Below, one piece after another: positions 22,591 through 34,080 of a DNA stretch of 64,000 nucleotides. The notes beneath the pieces are model-generated. The model had not been told where the DNA came from. It did not search any database and saw nothing but the letters and a program-made list of their open reading frames with translations. How positions within the stretch are numbered: the stretch's first letter is position 1; each line of letters begins with the position of its first letter. Both the position numbers and the translations under genes were made by a program. The stretch is from Flaveria trinervia (taxonomy: Eukaryota > Streptophyta > Magnoliopsida > Asterales > Asteraceae): NCBI GenBank assembly GCA_025506515.1, contig CM046451.1, positions 53,210,356 to 53,274,355 on the forward strand, given 5' to 3'.

Positions 22591-23039
22591 TATGAAATTT
22601 GGGGAAAATGTAAAGAATTGGCTTTGACTTGGGATGTTCTGGAGGTGATGTAAGTTGACCTTATGATGATGGGTGATGTATGTTATGCCAGTTATGATGT
22701 TGTATGATGATGTGTGATGGTTATGTTTATGTTATGTTCCTTATTATCTACGTATATTTTCCATGGCTTTACATGGTATGGTTATGAATGTAAATTAAAA
22801 AGTATTAGGTAATTTAAAGTGGAAGATAATCAAAAGAGGAATGTAAAGTATGAATGAATGCATGCATTAACAAATTATGAAATGGAAAGTCTTGCAAGCA
22901 AATGTAAGGAGGTTCACGACTCTAAAATTTCATTAGCTCAACTGTGTGTGGTTTAGCTAACCCATAAGAATACACACAGGGGTCTAGTCTTTCTGACTGG
23001 CCAAATGTATAGTTACGTGGATGATATTGGATGCTTACC

Positions 23040-23268
23040 CCGGTGCTAGTGCCAGGCTATGTGTGCTATGGAAGTCATTTATGATCTTCGACCTAGTACC
23101 CACTTCATGCTTATGTTTGGGGTGTAGCAAACAGGTGGGATATTTGTCGCTTGCCGGTGCTGGTGCCAACCTATGTGCATTATGGAAGACATTTATGATC
23201 TTTGACCCATTTCTTGCATATGTTTGGTGTATAGCTGATGGCACTGATCCAGAAAGAAAGAAAGAAAG
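23040..23268. repeat. 114-bp tandem duplication in the LTR of D
   Basis: CCGGTGCTAGTGCC at 23040 recurs as CCGGTGCTGGTGCC at 23154, with similar sequence over most of the unit (TATGGAAG-CATTTATGATCTT). The second unit is interrupted at 23269 by C. Confidence 0.82.
23264..23268. other. Target-site duplication of element C (left copy)
   Basis: GAAAG precedes the LTR at 23269 and follows the other LTR at 49922-49926. The site lies in a GAAA microsatellite, so the match alone is weaker evidence than usual. Confidence 0.65.
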
Positions 23269-24064
23269 TGTAATGCTGAGGCAACCCAAACACCCAAAGT
23301 CTCTCCTGCATGCATGCACAAGTGTATTGAAGTAGAATACTTCAGAAGTTTCACACCAGCATTAGAAACTACACTAAGTGTGAAATCTTCCAAAGCCAAG
23401 CCCAGTATTTTCTGAAGCCAAATATGAAGTCTTCCGAAGCTTCAAGACAAAGTCTTCCGAAGCCAACACTTGAAGACAGATTTCTTCCGAAGACTTTTGA
23501 ACACATGCTTTATCTGATATACTTTTCATAGAGCTGTACCCCTTTCCGCTGCAACTCTATAAACTCACCAACTCTCATAAGTTGGTGAAAAGGTCCATGC
23601 TTTCGGTAATTGTACATTATGGTCTTGATTCTATAACTTTCTACTTTATGTACTTATCCATTTTTTAATATATTAGGATGTGAGCTATGGCATGTCATAG
23701 TCACTAGTCAAAAGGCAATTTGCCTTTTGACTCTACATTTGATTTTGTTTGTTGTCTAGTCAATTGTATCCAGCTGGCCTTCAAAGCATGGCAGGCTGTA
23801 AGATGTAGTATATGTATCTCAAGTTCTTATAACTTTATGATATGCTTTGAAACATGTGTAAAAGAAGTTGAGAAAGCAATATACTGCAATCTTGAAAACC
23901 AACTCCTTGTGTGTTTTGTAATCTTGTTCTGTCTCATATTTACTTATGTTCTTAGTATCATTATAAAAGGTTAACCATTTCCCTATTTGATCTGTTAAGT
24001 GTTCTTAGCAACTCTCCTCACTGTGTTGTTGTGTTGTATGTGCATACCCTTCACCAGTCCTGCA
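23269..24064 (+). repeat. 5' LTR of element C
   Basis: This 796-bp LTR runs TGTAA...CCTGCA and aligns with the split 3' LTR (about 804 bp). It has three exact CTTCCGAAG words (23431, 23454, 23484) and a TATAAA at 23558-23563. Near its start it lacks about 13 bp found in the 3' LTR. Confidence 0.9.
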
Positions 24065-24066
24065 AT

Positions 24067-24078
24067 TGGAATAAGAGC
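24067..24078 (+). other. Primer-binding site of element C (decayed)
   Basis: TGGAATAAGAGC, two bases from the LTR, differs at two positions from the initiator-tRNA(Met) site TGGTATCAGAGC. Confidence 0.75.
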
Positions 24079-24149
24079 ATTCCAGGCTCTTGATATAACA
24101 TCTCACCATCTTAAGATTCCTCACACACACAAAATACTTAAGATCTCAA

Positions 24150-25185
24150 ATGTCAGCCATTTCCAAATCTGACATGGAAACTGGAACCATGACAAAGTCC
24201 CCACTGATCACTCTTGATGACTTTGACACCTGGTGCCATTTCCAAATCTGACATGCAAACCGGACCTTACATACCAAGCACCTTTTCTACAACTAGAGGT
24301 GGTATGATCCCCAAGGCTGTGGCCGACTACTCAGATGAAGATATAAAAAGAGTAGAGATTGACCAGAAGGCCATGACAACCCTTCAGACTACTCTTCCAA
24401 ACTCTTATACAGGGTTTCACGAAATGCAAAACAGCTAAACAGCTATGGGATGCATTGAAACTAATGTATGAGGGTTGCACTGAAGCCAAGGAGAACAAGA
24501 AGGATCTCCTAAAGCAGTAGTTTGAAAATTTCACCTTTAAAGCATGTGAGACCATGACTCAACAATACTTCAGGTATGTTGAGATTGTGGATACCCTAGT
24601 GTGTTGTTATCAAGGAAGTTCTTGAACCTGAAGACTCTCACTTTGACAGAGTTGTATAGGATTCTCTATGGCTACCAGATGGAGATGAACATGCAAGGTT
24701 CATGTGGCAACTCCAGCAATCAAATGGGTTAAGCCCTTCTTGTGGTTTAAAAGGATAGCATAGAACCCCAATATCATCTCATATGCTACACTGACAACTC
24801 ACAAAATGGTCCTTTCATCCCTGAGACAACAAGGGAGAACTATACTCAAGGAAGCCCATTCCAAGAGATAAGCTCTTCTCAACCCTTTTATGTATTCTGA
24901 TGAAAGTTGTGACAGCTTTCTATTCACCCTTGAAGATCTGGATTGTATCCATCCACATTATCTGGAGTATATGGAGATAGTCCCATAAATGGCTCTTCTC
25001 ACTCATAGAGCGAATAAGTTCTACAATCGGATGGGAAGAAAGTTTCCCAGCAATACAGCCAGTGGAAAGTTTGCACCGGACAAAAGCAAAGTCAAATGTT
25101 ATAACTCTAACTTGATGGGCCACTTTTCTGGGGAATGCAAGGCACCAAGAACAAATGGTGGCCAAGCATATTCCAGACCAAACTA
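24150..25185 (+). pseudogene. Gag of element C, broken
   Basis: ATG at 24150 opens a frame with LITLDDFDTW, which then collapses: a 21-bp block (24156-24176) is repeated at 24235-24255 and the capsid start between is lost. Capsid-like remnants follow (QLWDALKLMYEG at 24438, LKQ-FENFTF), then frame 24989-25185 ends in a damaged zinc knuckle where the second Cys is Ser (CYNSNLMGHFSGEC). Particle formation would be impossible from this copy. Several stops fall at expected Gln or Trp codons. Confidence 0.8.
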
Positions 25186-26738
25186 ACTAATAAAACTACC
25201 TAGAATGAGAAGCCAAAGCAGCAAGCTGTAGTTGCTATTGAAGAAGGAGGCTTTGACTGGAGCTTTGAGGTGGAAGATGCATCTCCAGACCAGTCATTGA
25301 TGGCTAACCTTGATGAAGCAAAGGTATTGGAACATCTCTGTACTGCTGAATTTATTACTAAAGTCAACAGATACAGGCCCGACAACTTAGAAATGAGATC
25401 TGATCTTGAGTCCTTAAACATCTTAAAAGTTGATTTTAGAAAGGCTGAATGTGACTATAAGCTAATAATGGAGGACTCAAAGAAAACCATTTCAGTTCTA
25501 AAACATGAGCACACCAATTATAGGACTCAGATCAAGGATCTCATAACTAAGTTGACTGAATGCCAACCTGAGCCTGTGATCAGCAAGGCTAGGGTAGAAA
25601 AATGTGTTCTTGAAGAAGAGACCTTCAAGAACATGATATTCTTATCCATGTATTCCAAAGTATGTTATCAAAAAAAGCAGGGACTGGTATCTAGTGAGAT
25701 AGCTTCTCCACACACAATCTTGTCTGTAAGATCACCTAGGTGTAGAACTTGTAAAGATGAGCTTCCTATCATAGACCCTTTGAGTGAAGAGGATGAAGAA
25801 GTGATAGTGAAGAATTCCTCTGAGACGAGTGAAGAGGAGAATGCTAAAAAGGCTCACTATCCTTCTTAGGAGTAAAGAAAGACTGTGATGACCAAGTCTA
25901 TGAGGAAGAACTTGATCAGAAAGAACAAGAGAAAAGCTAGGAAGGCTCAATAGATCAAGGCCACTTTTGATTCTAGGCAGAAATAAGTTTTTATCTTATA
26001 GGTTTTAAAGTGGTGAAGACTGAAGACATCAACCTAAACTCTTCTACCAAGAGTTCTAGTTCATGTTCAAATCATCTTAGCACGAAGAAGAAAGCTGATC
26101 TGTTGTGTACCACTACTACACAGCCTGGACCATCCAACTCCAAGAACAATTCTTAGCCCAAAAGGATCTTCTCAGCATCTACAAAGATGAAGGTGGAGAA
26201 GGGAGGTGATCAAAATCAGCCTTGTTCTGAGAAGAAGGCTCTTTGGAAGAAAAAGGTGGAATGTGTTATGTGTGAAAGTACCTCTCATCTTGCTAAGGAT
26301 TGTCCATACAATCCAAGAGGTACTCTCCATTTGACCTGGAAAGGGACTTCCAAGAGCTCCAAGAAGAATTCTACTTCGGAAGGAAAATCTATTTCCTTCG
26401 TAACCTCCAAAACAAAGAAGAAGGCATGTGGAAAATTTCGTTCGGAAGAAAATTTGGTCTCGGAAGAAAGGAATACTTCCGAAGCACTAAAGTCTACTGC
26501 AGTGTTTATAGAATCTTCCAAAGGTCCAGTCATCAAAACATTCGAAGTGTTGAAGGTCAAATCCACACTTCCCAAGGTGGTGTGGAAGTCAAAGAAAGAC
26601 CATATGATTGAATGTTCTCCATCCACAGCAGCACAAGATCCTCAAAGCACAACTATAGGATCTATTACTATTACATTACCTTCTATTTCTTTTGTTAAGG
26701 CCAAGACCAATAAGGCTTGGGTTTCCAGAGGTAACTAA
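25186..26738 (+). pseudogene. Gag-Pol linker of element C with coiled coil and second CCHC knuckle
   Basis: Frame 25270-25869 is a charged, heptad-patterned segment (SLNILKVDFRKAE, SVLKHEHTNYRTQIKDLI) ending in an acidic stretch. Frame 26187-26738 has an intact CCHC knuckle (CVMCESTSHLAKDC) followed by a Lys/Ser-rich tail. The same two-knuckle plan is present in B. The stretch 26375-26545 repeats TTCGGAAG/CTTCCGAAG, the word also found in this element's LTR and spacer, here inside coding DNA. A stop cluster near 25870-25950 breaks it. Confidence 0.78.
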
Positions 26739-26749
26739 TCATTTTCTTT

Positions 26750-27030
26750 GTGTTGAAACAACTCAAGACAAAAAAGAATATCTGGATCATTGATAATGGC
26801 TGTTCCACGCATATGACAGGCAATAGGTCACTACTCCAGAACTTTAAAATAATTGATTAAGGGCCAGTTGCTTTTGGAGGAGATGAAGGTGGTTACATTT
26901 CTAGAAGGGGCAAGATCACAAATGGTAAGCTCAGCATTGAAAAGGTAAACTTTTTCAAGCAGCTCGGGTACAATATTCTGAGTGTATCCCAATTTTGTGA
27001 TCAGAGTCATAACATGCTCTTTACTGAGCA
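26750..27030 (+). pseudogene. Aspartic protease of element C, active site altered
   Basis: IWIIDNGCSTHMTGNRSLL begins at about 26780: the usual Asp-Ser-Gly has become Asp-Asn-Gly (codons 26792-26800), a G-to-A change. Downstream are VAFGGDEGGYISRRGKI and the ILSVSQFCDQ segment typical of the protease-integrase border. One TAG lies near 26860. Polyprotein cleavage is unlikely. Confidence 0.82.
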
Positions 27031-28295
27031 TTAGTGCTTGTTCTCAAGCTTGGGGAGGTCATTCCTTATGAGCATATCTTGCTCAAAACCCCCAGGAAAG
27101 GGAACATGTACAAGATGGACTTGCAAGAGACATTTTCCTCTGGAGAACTTTCATGCTTTCTCTCTAAAGAAAATAGTGATGAGTCTTTCCTATGGCATAA
27201 AAGAATGTGCCATGTAAACTTTAAGAACATGAATAAACTTATTAAGAATGATTTGGTAACTAAAATGCCAAAGAAAGAGTTTACAAGTGGTGATCATTGT
27301 GTGGCATGCCTGAAAGGGAAGCAACATAAGGTATCTCATAAGCCTAAGGAAAGAAACTCCATCACTACACCCCTACAATTATTACATATGAATCTCTTTG
27401 GCCCCACTAGTGTAATGAGTCTAGAAGGACCTCTTATTGTTTGGTGATCACAAATGATTTTACAAGATTCACTTGAGTCTTTTTCCTTAGATCTAAGGAT
27501 GCAACTCCTGAGATTCTGAAGAATTTCATCTTAAAGATTGAGAATTAATGTGATCACAAGGTCAAAACCATAAGATGTGATGAGGGAACTGAATTCAAGA
27601 ACCAAATCCTTGATACATTTTGTGATGAAAAGGGTATTACAAGACAATACAGTGCTTCCAGGACACCTCAACAAAATGGTATTGCTAAGAGGAGAAACAT
27701 GACACTAATTGAAGCTGCAAGAACCATGTTGTCTGACTCTAAACTGCCCATCACCTTTTGGGCATAGGCAGTCAACACTGCCTACTATGTGCAAAATAGA
27801 GTTTTAGTGGTTAAGACTCGTGGCAAGACTCCTTATGAACTTTGTCATAAGAGGAAACCTTTCATTGGTTTTCTTAGGTCATTTGGATGTCCTTGCACCA
27901 TCTTGAATACCAAAGATCAAATTGCCAAATTTGCTGAGAAATCAAATGATGGACAGTTCATTGGATACTCTTCTCAATCTATGGCTTATATAGTATACAA
28001 TATCAGAACTGGAATTGTTAAGGAGTCTGCTAATATGACTTTCAATGAACACACACCTTGTGTGGGTGGTTCTGGTCCTCATTGGCTATTTGATCTTGAT
28101 TTAGTTACCAATTGTTTGAACAAATCTTATGAGAATGTTTTAGGATCTATAGATATCTTACCCATAGGTGATCCTGACCCAAGATTTGAGCTAAGAAGAC
28201 CTTCAAGCTACACATCCTCAGCTCTAGTTGTAACTACATCTGCAAATGAGGTTTATATCAGCTCCACAATGACAAATTCAACTGAATACATCTGA
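27031..28295 (+). pseudogene. Integrase of element C, two catalytic residues lost
   Basis: Frame 27034-27447 has the zinc segment (WHKRMCHVN ... CVACLKGK) and LLHMNLFGP, where the first catalytic Asp is Asn. After frameshifts come RCDEGTEFKN (second Asp kept) and NGIAKRRN, where the catalytic Glu is Lys. Frame 27789-28295 gives the C-terminal part (VLVVKTRGKTPYELCHKRKP, LRSFGCPC, DGQFIGYS). Both losses are single G-to-A changes, as in the protease. Integration from this copy is excluded. Confidence 0.85.
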
Positions 28296-29440
28296 GATGC
28301 CTTTAAATTTTATCTTAGAGGCTCAACAACAAGATAAAGACACTTCAAATGTAGAAGAAAATGATGGTGGTGGTGACAATGATTAGGAATTTCTTGATGC
28401 TAATAACCACTCCATAGATGACAACATCAATGATGTCACACAATCATTGGATGAAGTTTCTCTTAATAAGTGTGCTAATGTGGTGGGAGAAGCATCAATG
28501 CCAGATCTCAATTTTTCAATTTAGATCTCTCTCAGCGACATGCTGTGATCCCTCAACTAAGGATTCACAAGTCTCACCCCACCACAAACATCATTGGAGA
28601 TGTTGACAGAGGGGTAAGAAAAAGAGGACAAACCCATGAAGCAAATATTTGTCTTCACTCTTGTTTCTTATCTTAGATAGACCCATAGAAATTGATGAGG
28701 CTCTAAAGGATGGAAGTTGGGTTGAAGCCATGCAAGAGGAGCTGTTTCAATTCAAAAGGCAGAATGTTTGGAACCTTTATGCTCTTCCTCATGGGAAGAC
28801 TACTATTGGAACCAAATGTGTGTTTAGGAATAAGAAAGATGATAGAGGCATTGTCATCAAAAACAAAGCTAGACTAGTTGTTCAAGGGTACACACAAGAT
28901 GAATGAATTGACTACACTGATGTCTTTGCTCTTGTAGCAAGACTAGAAGCTGTTAGGATATTCTTGGCATTTGCTACATCCAAGAACTTCAAGGTCTATC
29001 AACTTGATGTCAAGTGTGCTTTTCTATATGGGGTGATTGATGAAGAGGTGTATGTCAAACAACCACCTAGTTTTGCAGACGCTGATCATCCTGATTATGT
29101 CTGCAAGCCTGACAAAGCTCTTTATGGGCTACATCAGGCACCAAGGAAATGGTATAAGACTCTATCTTAGTATCTCTGCAAGCATGGATACAAAAGGGGT
29201 ACTATTGATGGAACGCTCTTCATCAAAGGATAGGGAAATGACTTAATGCTAGTCAAGTGTATGTAGATGATATCATCTTTGGTTCAACTAATCCAAAGTT
29301 CTGCAAAGACTTTGAGAAGTTGATGAATGAGATATTTGAAATGAGTGCCATGGGGAACTCAATTTCTTTCTGGGAATTCAAGTGAAGCAAGTTTAAGATG
29401 GACTCTTCATTAGTAATTCAAAGTATGTTCAAGACATACT
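28296..29440 (+). pseudogene. Pol hinge and reverse transcriptase of element C
   Basis: After an acidic/Asn-rich hinge (28296-28620), frames 28649-28906 and 28964-29170 carry Copia RT blocks: MQEELFQFKRQNVWNL, IGTKCVFRNKKDD, NKARLVVQGYTQDE, QLDVKCAFLYGVIDEEVYV, ALYGLHQAPRKWY. The catalytic YVDD is encoded at 29260-29271, followed by IIFGS. Stops interrupt at about 28906, 29168 and 29231, and a small frameshift lies before YVDD. RT copies the genomic RNA into cDNA. Confidence 0.85.
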
Positions 29441-30023
29441 CAAAATATTCAACATGACTAATTGTAAGATTGCTAAGACATCCATAGCAAGAAACCATTC
29501 CCTTAGGCCTGATCTTGAGGGGGAGTGTGTAGATGAACACCTATACAGGGCTATGATTGGGTCTTTTATGTATCTCATAGGTAGCAGGCCTGATATCATG
29601 TTTGCCACATGTATTTGTGCAAGATATCAAGCCAACCCCAAGATGTCTCACCTTATCATTGTCAAAAGGATTCTAAGATACCTCAAAGGTGCTTCAACAC
29701 TTGGTCTTTGGTATCCTCAGAATTCTTACTCCAATTTGTATGCTTATACACATAGTGATTATGGTTGTTGCAACATGACTGCAATGTCTACATCTAGGGG
29801 ATGTCAGTTTCTAGGTGGAAAGTTTGCCTCATGGCAATGAAAGAAACAATCCTGTGTCTCTGCATCAACTGCTGAAGCTGAATACATTGCTGCTGCAAGC
29901 TACTATACTCAAGTGATTTGAATTCAGAATCAGATGCTTGACTTTGGATTAAACCTCATGGAGACTCCCATTCATATAGACAACAATAGTGCTATTTCTA
30001 TCATAGAGAATCCTGTGCAGCAC
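29441..30023 (+). pseudogene. RNase H of element C, first part (split by element B)
   Basis: Frame 29454-29840 gives MIGSFMYL, SRPDIMFATCICARYQ, KRILRYLKGASTLGLWYP and a HSDYGCC segment, then after a stop SASTAEAEYIAAAS, HIDNNSAISIIENPVQH. The reading frame stops at the junction 30023/30024 and resumes at 43545 in the same frame with TKHINIRFHLIRD. This proves B inserted within the gene. Confidence 0.9.
30019..30023. other. Target-site duplication of element B (left copy)
   Basis: AGCAC precedes the LTR of B and is repeated at 43540-43544. The five bases belong to the NPVQH codons of element C's RNase H. Confidence 0.9.
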
Positions 30024-30750
30024 CGTTGATACATATATGTACCTAGATCCTGATCTGAATGTAATATGTCTTACGCTTTATGTAACTATTGGGTACTTAA
30101 TGAAATATAGAATGTTTGTTTGTGTTTATAATGTGTAATATTTCATTAATGAGTTGATTAACGCATATTGATGTAAATATATAGGTTTGTGATTGTTAGA
30201 AGTGTTATGCATAATGTTATGGAATACACTTAAACTTGGTGAAGTGTAGTTCTCATGCGTCCGACTGGACCATGTGCCCTAACAGTGGTAACGCGTCCAA
30301 ATGGCCATGCAACTGAGTGCCATGCGCCTAAATAGCCCATACGCCTGAACAACTTCATGCGACTAACTCAATTGCACGACTGAACCTTCAGTCGTACGAA
30401 TGAATCAATCGCATAGCTCAATCGCACGAATGAACCATGCAAACGGTTCAGTCACTCGAATGAGCAATACTAAGCTATAAATACCACCTAATTCGTGGAA
30501 AAACATAAGCATTGATTCCTATTCGACTCCAGACGTACCCTAGTTGTCCAGAAGCCTCCAAGTTTGTACTCCAAGTTCATAGAACGCTGCAGATCCATTC
30601 CCAATCGATTCTTAACGTTAGATTCAATACCTTATTGTTTCTACGTGCGTTCTCACTGATTGGATCACCAATCAAATAGGATTCTGCACTATTTGGTTTG
30701 GTTTACACGTTAATCAGTTTGTATTTCGTTTAAAATAGAAGATCCTAACA
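30024..30750 (+). repeat. 5' LTR of element B
   Basis: The first base is C where the 3' copy has T, so the terminal TG became CG; the end is CCTAACA. The 5-bp duplication fixes this boundary. It contains the CAGTCG/CGACTG word block at about 30255-30465, the 12-mer CCATGCGCCTAA, and a TATAAATA box. Confidence 0.95.
30476..30483 (+). promoter_or_regulatory. TATA box in the 5' LTR of element B
   Basis: TATAAATA sits just after the palindromic-word block and is identical in all four LTRs of this family, with conserved ACCACCTAATTC downstream. It is the likely core promoter of the element. Confidence 0.7.
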
Positions 30751-30752
30751 AG

Positions 30753-30764
30753 TGGTATTAGAGC
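30753..30764 (+). other. Primer-binding site of element B
   Basis: TGGTATTAGAGC, two bases after the LTR, differs by one C-to-T change from the initiator-tRNA(Met) site that is perfect in element A. Confidence 0.9.
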
Positions 30765-31246
30765 TTTGGCTCTTGATTATGTGTGATTCAATCAATTTTG
30801 ATACAAAGGTTGTGTTTTTTATTAAAAACACAATCTTTTTGTGTCAAAAGTTGTCTTGGACGTCCCCTGCTCATCAAGTTTTGGTTTCTACGGCATAAGG
30901 CGATTAGGATTGGTGAAAATTCGGGTTTTTACTGCCAAAACACGTTAAACCTAGAAATTTTCACAAAAAACAGCAGCTTGAGTCGCACGATTGACCCAAT
31001 CGCACGACTGGACTTCATTGGCACCTCCAGACGTACGATTGGACTCAGTCGCATCTTTATTCGTACGACTAAGCCTACCGGTCGCATTGTTCATATGCGT
31101 CAGTTTCACTTGCACGACTGGACCAATCGCTCAGTTTAGCCGCGCGATTGAACCAGTCACATAGTTTCATTCGCACAGGTAGCCCATTCGCATCACTCCA
31201 TTTGGACCAGTTAACAGATTGTTTAAGAGACTTAAAGTTAATCAAG
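30765..31246 (+). other. 5' leader of element B
   Basis: Non-coding. The stretch 30975-31195 is an array of CAGTCGCACGACTG / CATTCGTACGACT words, matching 11690-11930 in A. I found no strong splice donor here. Confidence 0.75.
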
Positions 31247-32903
31247 ATGGAGGATCAGTTGTTAGCGTTTACAGCTGGGAAAGACTCACGGATTCAGAAC
31301 TTACTGCTACTGGAGAGTGAGGTGGGAATCATAATAAACCCTGAAGCTTATAACATTAGATGAGTTTCCCCACTGGAAACAACGTTTTGAGATCTACCTC
31401 AATGGAGTGGATCCAAATATGTGGGAAGCTATTGAGACGGGATACAGTATGCCGGTGGGAGCCGATAGGGTGAAACTTACTCTAGGAGGAATGACTGATG
31501 CATAAAAAGTTAAATATAATGCTGAAAAGAGAGTATAGGCATTGCTAACACAGTCTATCCCTAAGGATATTTTTCACCAATGCTCAGAGAATAAGCAATC
31601 CAAGAAGTTATGGGATGAGCTGGAGAAAAGATATGATGGGAATGCTTCGTTGAAGGCCATTAAAGCTAAGGAGTTGAAGAAAGAATTTGAAAACTTTTCA
31701 TCGATGGGAAATGAGAGTTTAGACGATGTCATTGATAGATTCTACCATTTGATGAGCGAGCTGCACACACATGGTGTCACAACTACCATGGAAGATAAAG
31801 TGTAAAATTTTGCAGACGGGTTGCCAGAAAGTTAGGCTTCTTTTGTTATAAATCTGAGACAGAATGGATTGCTATCAAAGTTGGACATCAATGATTTCAT
31901 ACTAAAGCTGCGAGAAGAAGCACTAAGGATGAAGTATCGAGCTCAGAAGTCTTCGTACACTCAGAATCCAGCTTTGTACAATGCCACTCCTCAAGTTAAG
32001 ACATCTGGAGCACCTCTTTAGACTGCCTTTGTGTCAAGCTCATCTGGTCCTTCACAAGTCTCTCCTTCAGGATCATTAACGTCAGGGTCTTCTAGTACCC
32101 AATATATTGGATCTGAAGCAAATGCTACACGACTGAAGACTGAGAATCTCGGAAACATGACAATAGAAGTAGCTCGAGAGCACATGGATCTCTTGGCAGC
32201 AGTGGTCCATTCCTTTGATGGACTTGTTGCTGGGAAAATTGGAAACTGCCATCTGGCAGATGAGGACTACGAGCAGGTTGATGAGACTGAACTGGAGAGG
32301 ATGGATGTTATGTGGGCCTTAGCAAGTGTTGTCCGGAGGGCAAAGAAGTTCGTGAAAAAGACCGGACAAAACTTGGTTGCTACTAAGGACACTACTTTTG
32401 GCTTTGACAAGAGCAAGGTGACCTGCTTCAACTGTGGAGAAAAGGGGCACTTCAAAAGAGAATGTGTGAAGCAAAATAAGACTGGAAACGGGAATCCATT
32501 CTCGTCTTTCACTAGTCAAGACAAACAAGCTAGCAGTTCTACTTCATCAAGCAAGGATCCAAAAGCCTTGACCGCCCATGATGATGAAGGACTGGACTGG
32601 AGCTTTAGGTTTGTCTCTCCGGGAGAATCAAATATTGCGAGCGTGGATGACTTAGATGATGATTCCGCGAGTGAAAGAGATATAGTAGTTGAGATAGCGA
32701 TGTCAAATAGTGAAGAGACTGCAACAGAGGTCAGCTACAAGCCTCAAGAAGAGACATCTACAACAAAGACAGAATCACCAAAACCAGAGACTTCCGATGC
32801 TGATTTGATGACTAATTCATCAGAACCTCCTCAGGTAAGTACTACTGACCAACTTTCAATAATCATGCTTGTTCTGATTGTAATAAATTTAGAGAAAGCA
32901 TAG
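31247..32903 (+). pseudogene. Gag of element B
   Basis: ATG at 31247 starts MEDQLLAFTAGKDSRIQNLL. After a frameshift near 31360 the capsid follows (FPHWKQRFEIYLNG, LLTQSIPKDIFHQ, LWDELEKRYDGN, RFYHLMSELHTHG) with stops near 31502, 31538, 31805 and 31835. The long open frame 32031-32903 holds the C-terminal half with an intact CCHC knuckle (CFNCGEKGHFKREC, 32424-32465) and an acidic Ser-rich tail (GESNIASVDDLDDDSAS). Gag packages the element RNA. The stops correspond to sense codons, several CAG, in A. Confidence 0.88.
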
Positions 32904-34015
32904 ATAAGAAATTTTCTAGGTTATTAGATCATAATGACAGCTTAGTAAAGGATTGCAACTGTGCACTGAGGCAAATAGAGTTTTAAAACAAAATGAGCAT
33001 AGTTACAAAGAAAAGATAGACCTTTTGAATAAATAGCTTATGGAAACTGAAGTAGTAGCATTTAACCAAGCTAATGACATTAGGTACTATCTTAACTCCC
33101 TAGAAGACACTAAGAAACAAAAAGCAGTTTTAGAAGTAGAAGTCAACTCTTTAAAGCAAAATACTACATAGTTGGACTAGTTCATCTCATATTGTCCAAC
33201 ACTTAGTGAGAGAGTGTAACAATGGGGAGCATTTAGGTTATAAAGTGGTTCCACCACCACCTGAGACCTTGATGAACACTAAGTGTAAACCAATAAATAA
33301 CAATCCCATGAAGGATCATGTGGTGTCTACTCCTCTTGTAAGTGATCCAAATTCCTCATGTTCTTCAATTGAATCTGGAACAAAACAAAAGGAGGCCACT
33401 TCAAAGGCAAAGGGTAAAATGCCTTGTGTTAATCTGGAAAAAGAATTTGAAAAGGACAATATAAAGTCAGGGTTAAACAAAGTCAAATCTGAACCTAAAA
33501 AGACTGTTAATGTTAACCTTTCACAAGTCTCATGTCAAAGTCCAGTTAACCAAAATGGAAAAGGTGTTAAGAATGTCAAAACAGTTAAGTTTGTTAAACA
33601 AGAGCATACATCAAAAGAAGTAGAATCAAAACCCAAACAAAATGATGTCACTAGGATGTCACACACATGTCCACAACAAAAGTTTAATCATAAAGTTGAT
33701 AGCAGGTCATGCTACAACTGTGGAGAGTGTGGACACATTGCTTCTTTTTGTCATTACTTTCAGACACCTAGGAAGAAAATTGAACTTCAGAACTCAAAAC
33801 CTAGGTCTTCTAAGAGGAGTTCTTTAACTCCACCTAGAAGAACTAGTGAACCCAAGTTCAACCCATTAGCCAGTCGTCTGTTTATCACAAACAGGCCTTA
33901 CACAAATCTGACTTATGGAAAGAAAAGTCATCCTCTATGTCTGATAATGATGACAAGAAGGCACCTGAGCTACCCTCACCTTCTAAGGGTCAATGGGTTG
34001 AATCATGATGTGTGA
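32904..34015 (+). pseudogene. Gag-Pol linker of element B with second CCHC knuckle
   Basis: The frame 33206-34015 (269 codons) gives a Lys/Ser-rich linker (KVVPPPPETLMNTK, KAKGKMPCVNLEKEFEKDN) and an intact second zinc knuckle CYNCGECGHIASFC at 33710-33751, followed by a basic KKIEL...RSSKRSS tail. The upstream coiled-coil portion (32904-33200) is broken by frameshifts and stops but aligns with A 9885-9660. Two nucleic-acid-binding knuckles separated by some 430 residues is a conspicuous feature shared by A, B and C. Confidence 0.8.
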
Positions 34016-34080
34016 TGCCTCTGGGAAACACAAGCCAGTAAAGGCTTGGGTTCCTAACCTAAACTAATGCTTTAAATTGT

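Larger units (their letters stand above)
21691..23268 (+). repeat. 3' LTR of Gypsy element D, left part
   Basis: This part starts TGTAACACCCGG after the polypurine tract and runs 1578 bp to the insertion of element C. It contains a CCATGCGCCTA word array and a 114-bp tandem duplication. It resumes at 49927. Confidence 0.85.

Noticed and set aside
23252..23268. GAAA microsatellite as an independent feature
   Set aside because: Only four or five units; it is the insertion site and duplication of C within D's LTR.
30765..31246. Splice donor in the leader of B (for example ACAG/GTAGCC at about 31177)
   Set aside because: Weak match to plant donors and not conserved in A, so I do not call it.
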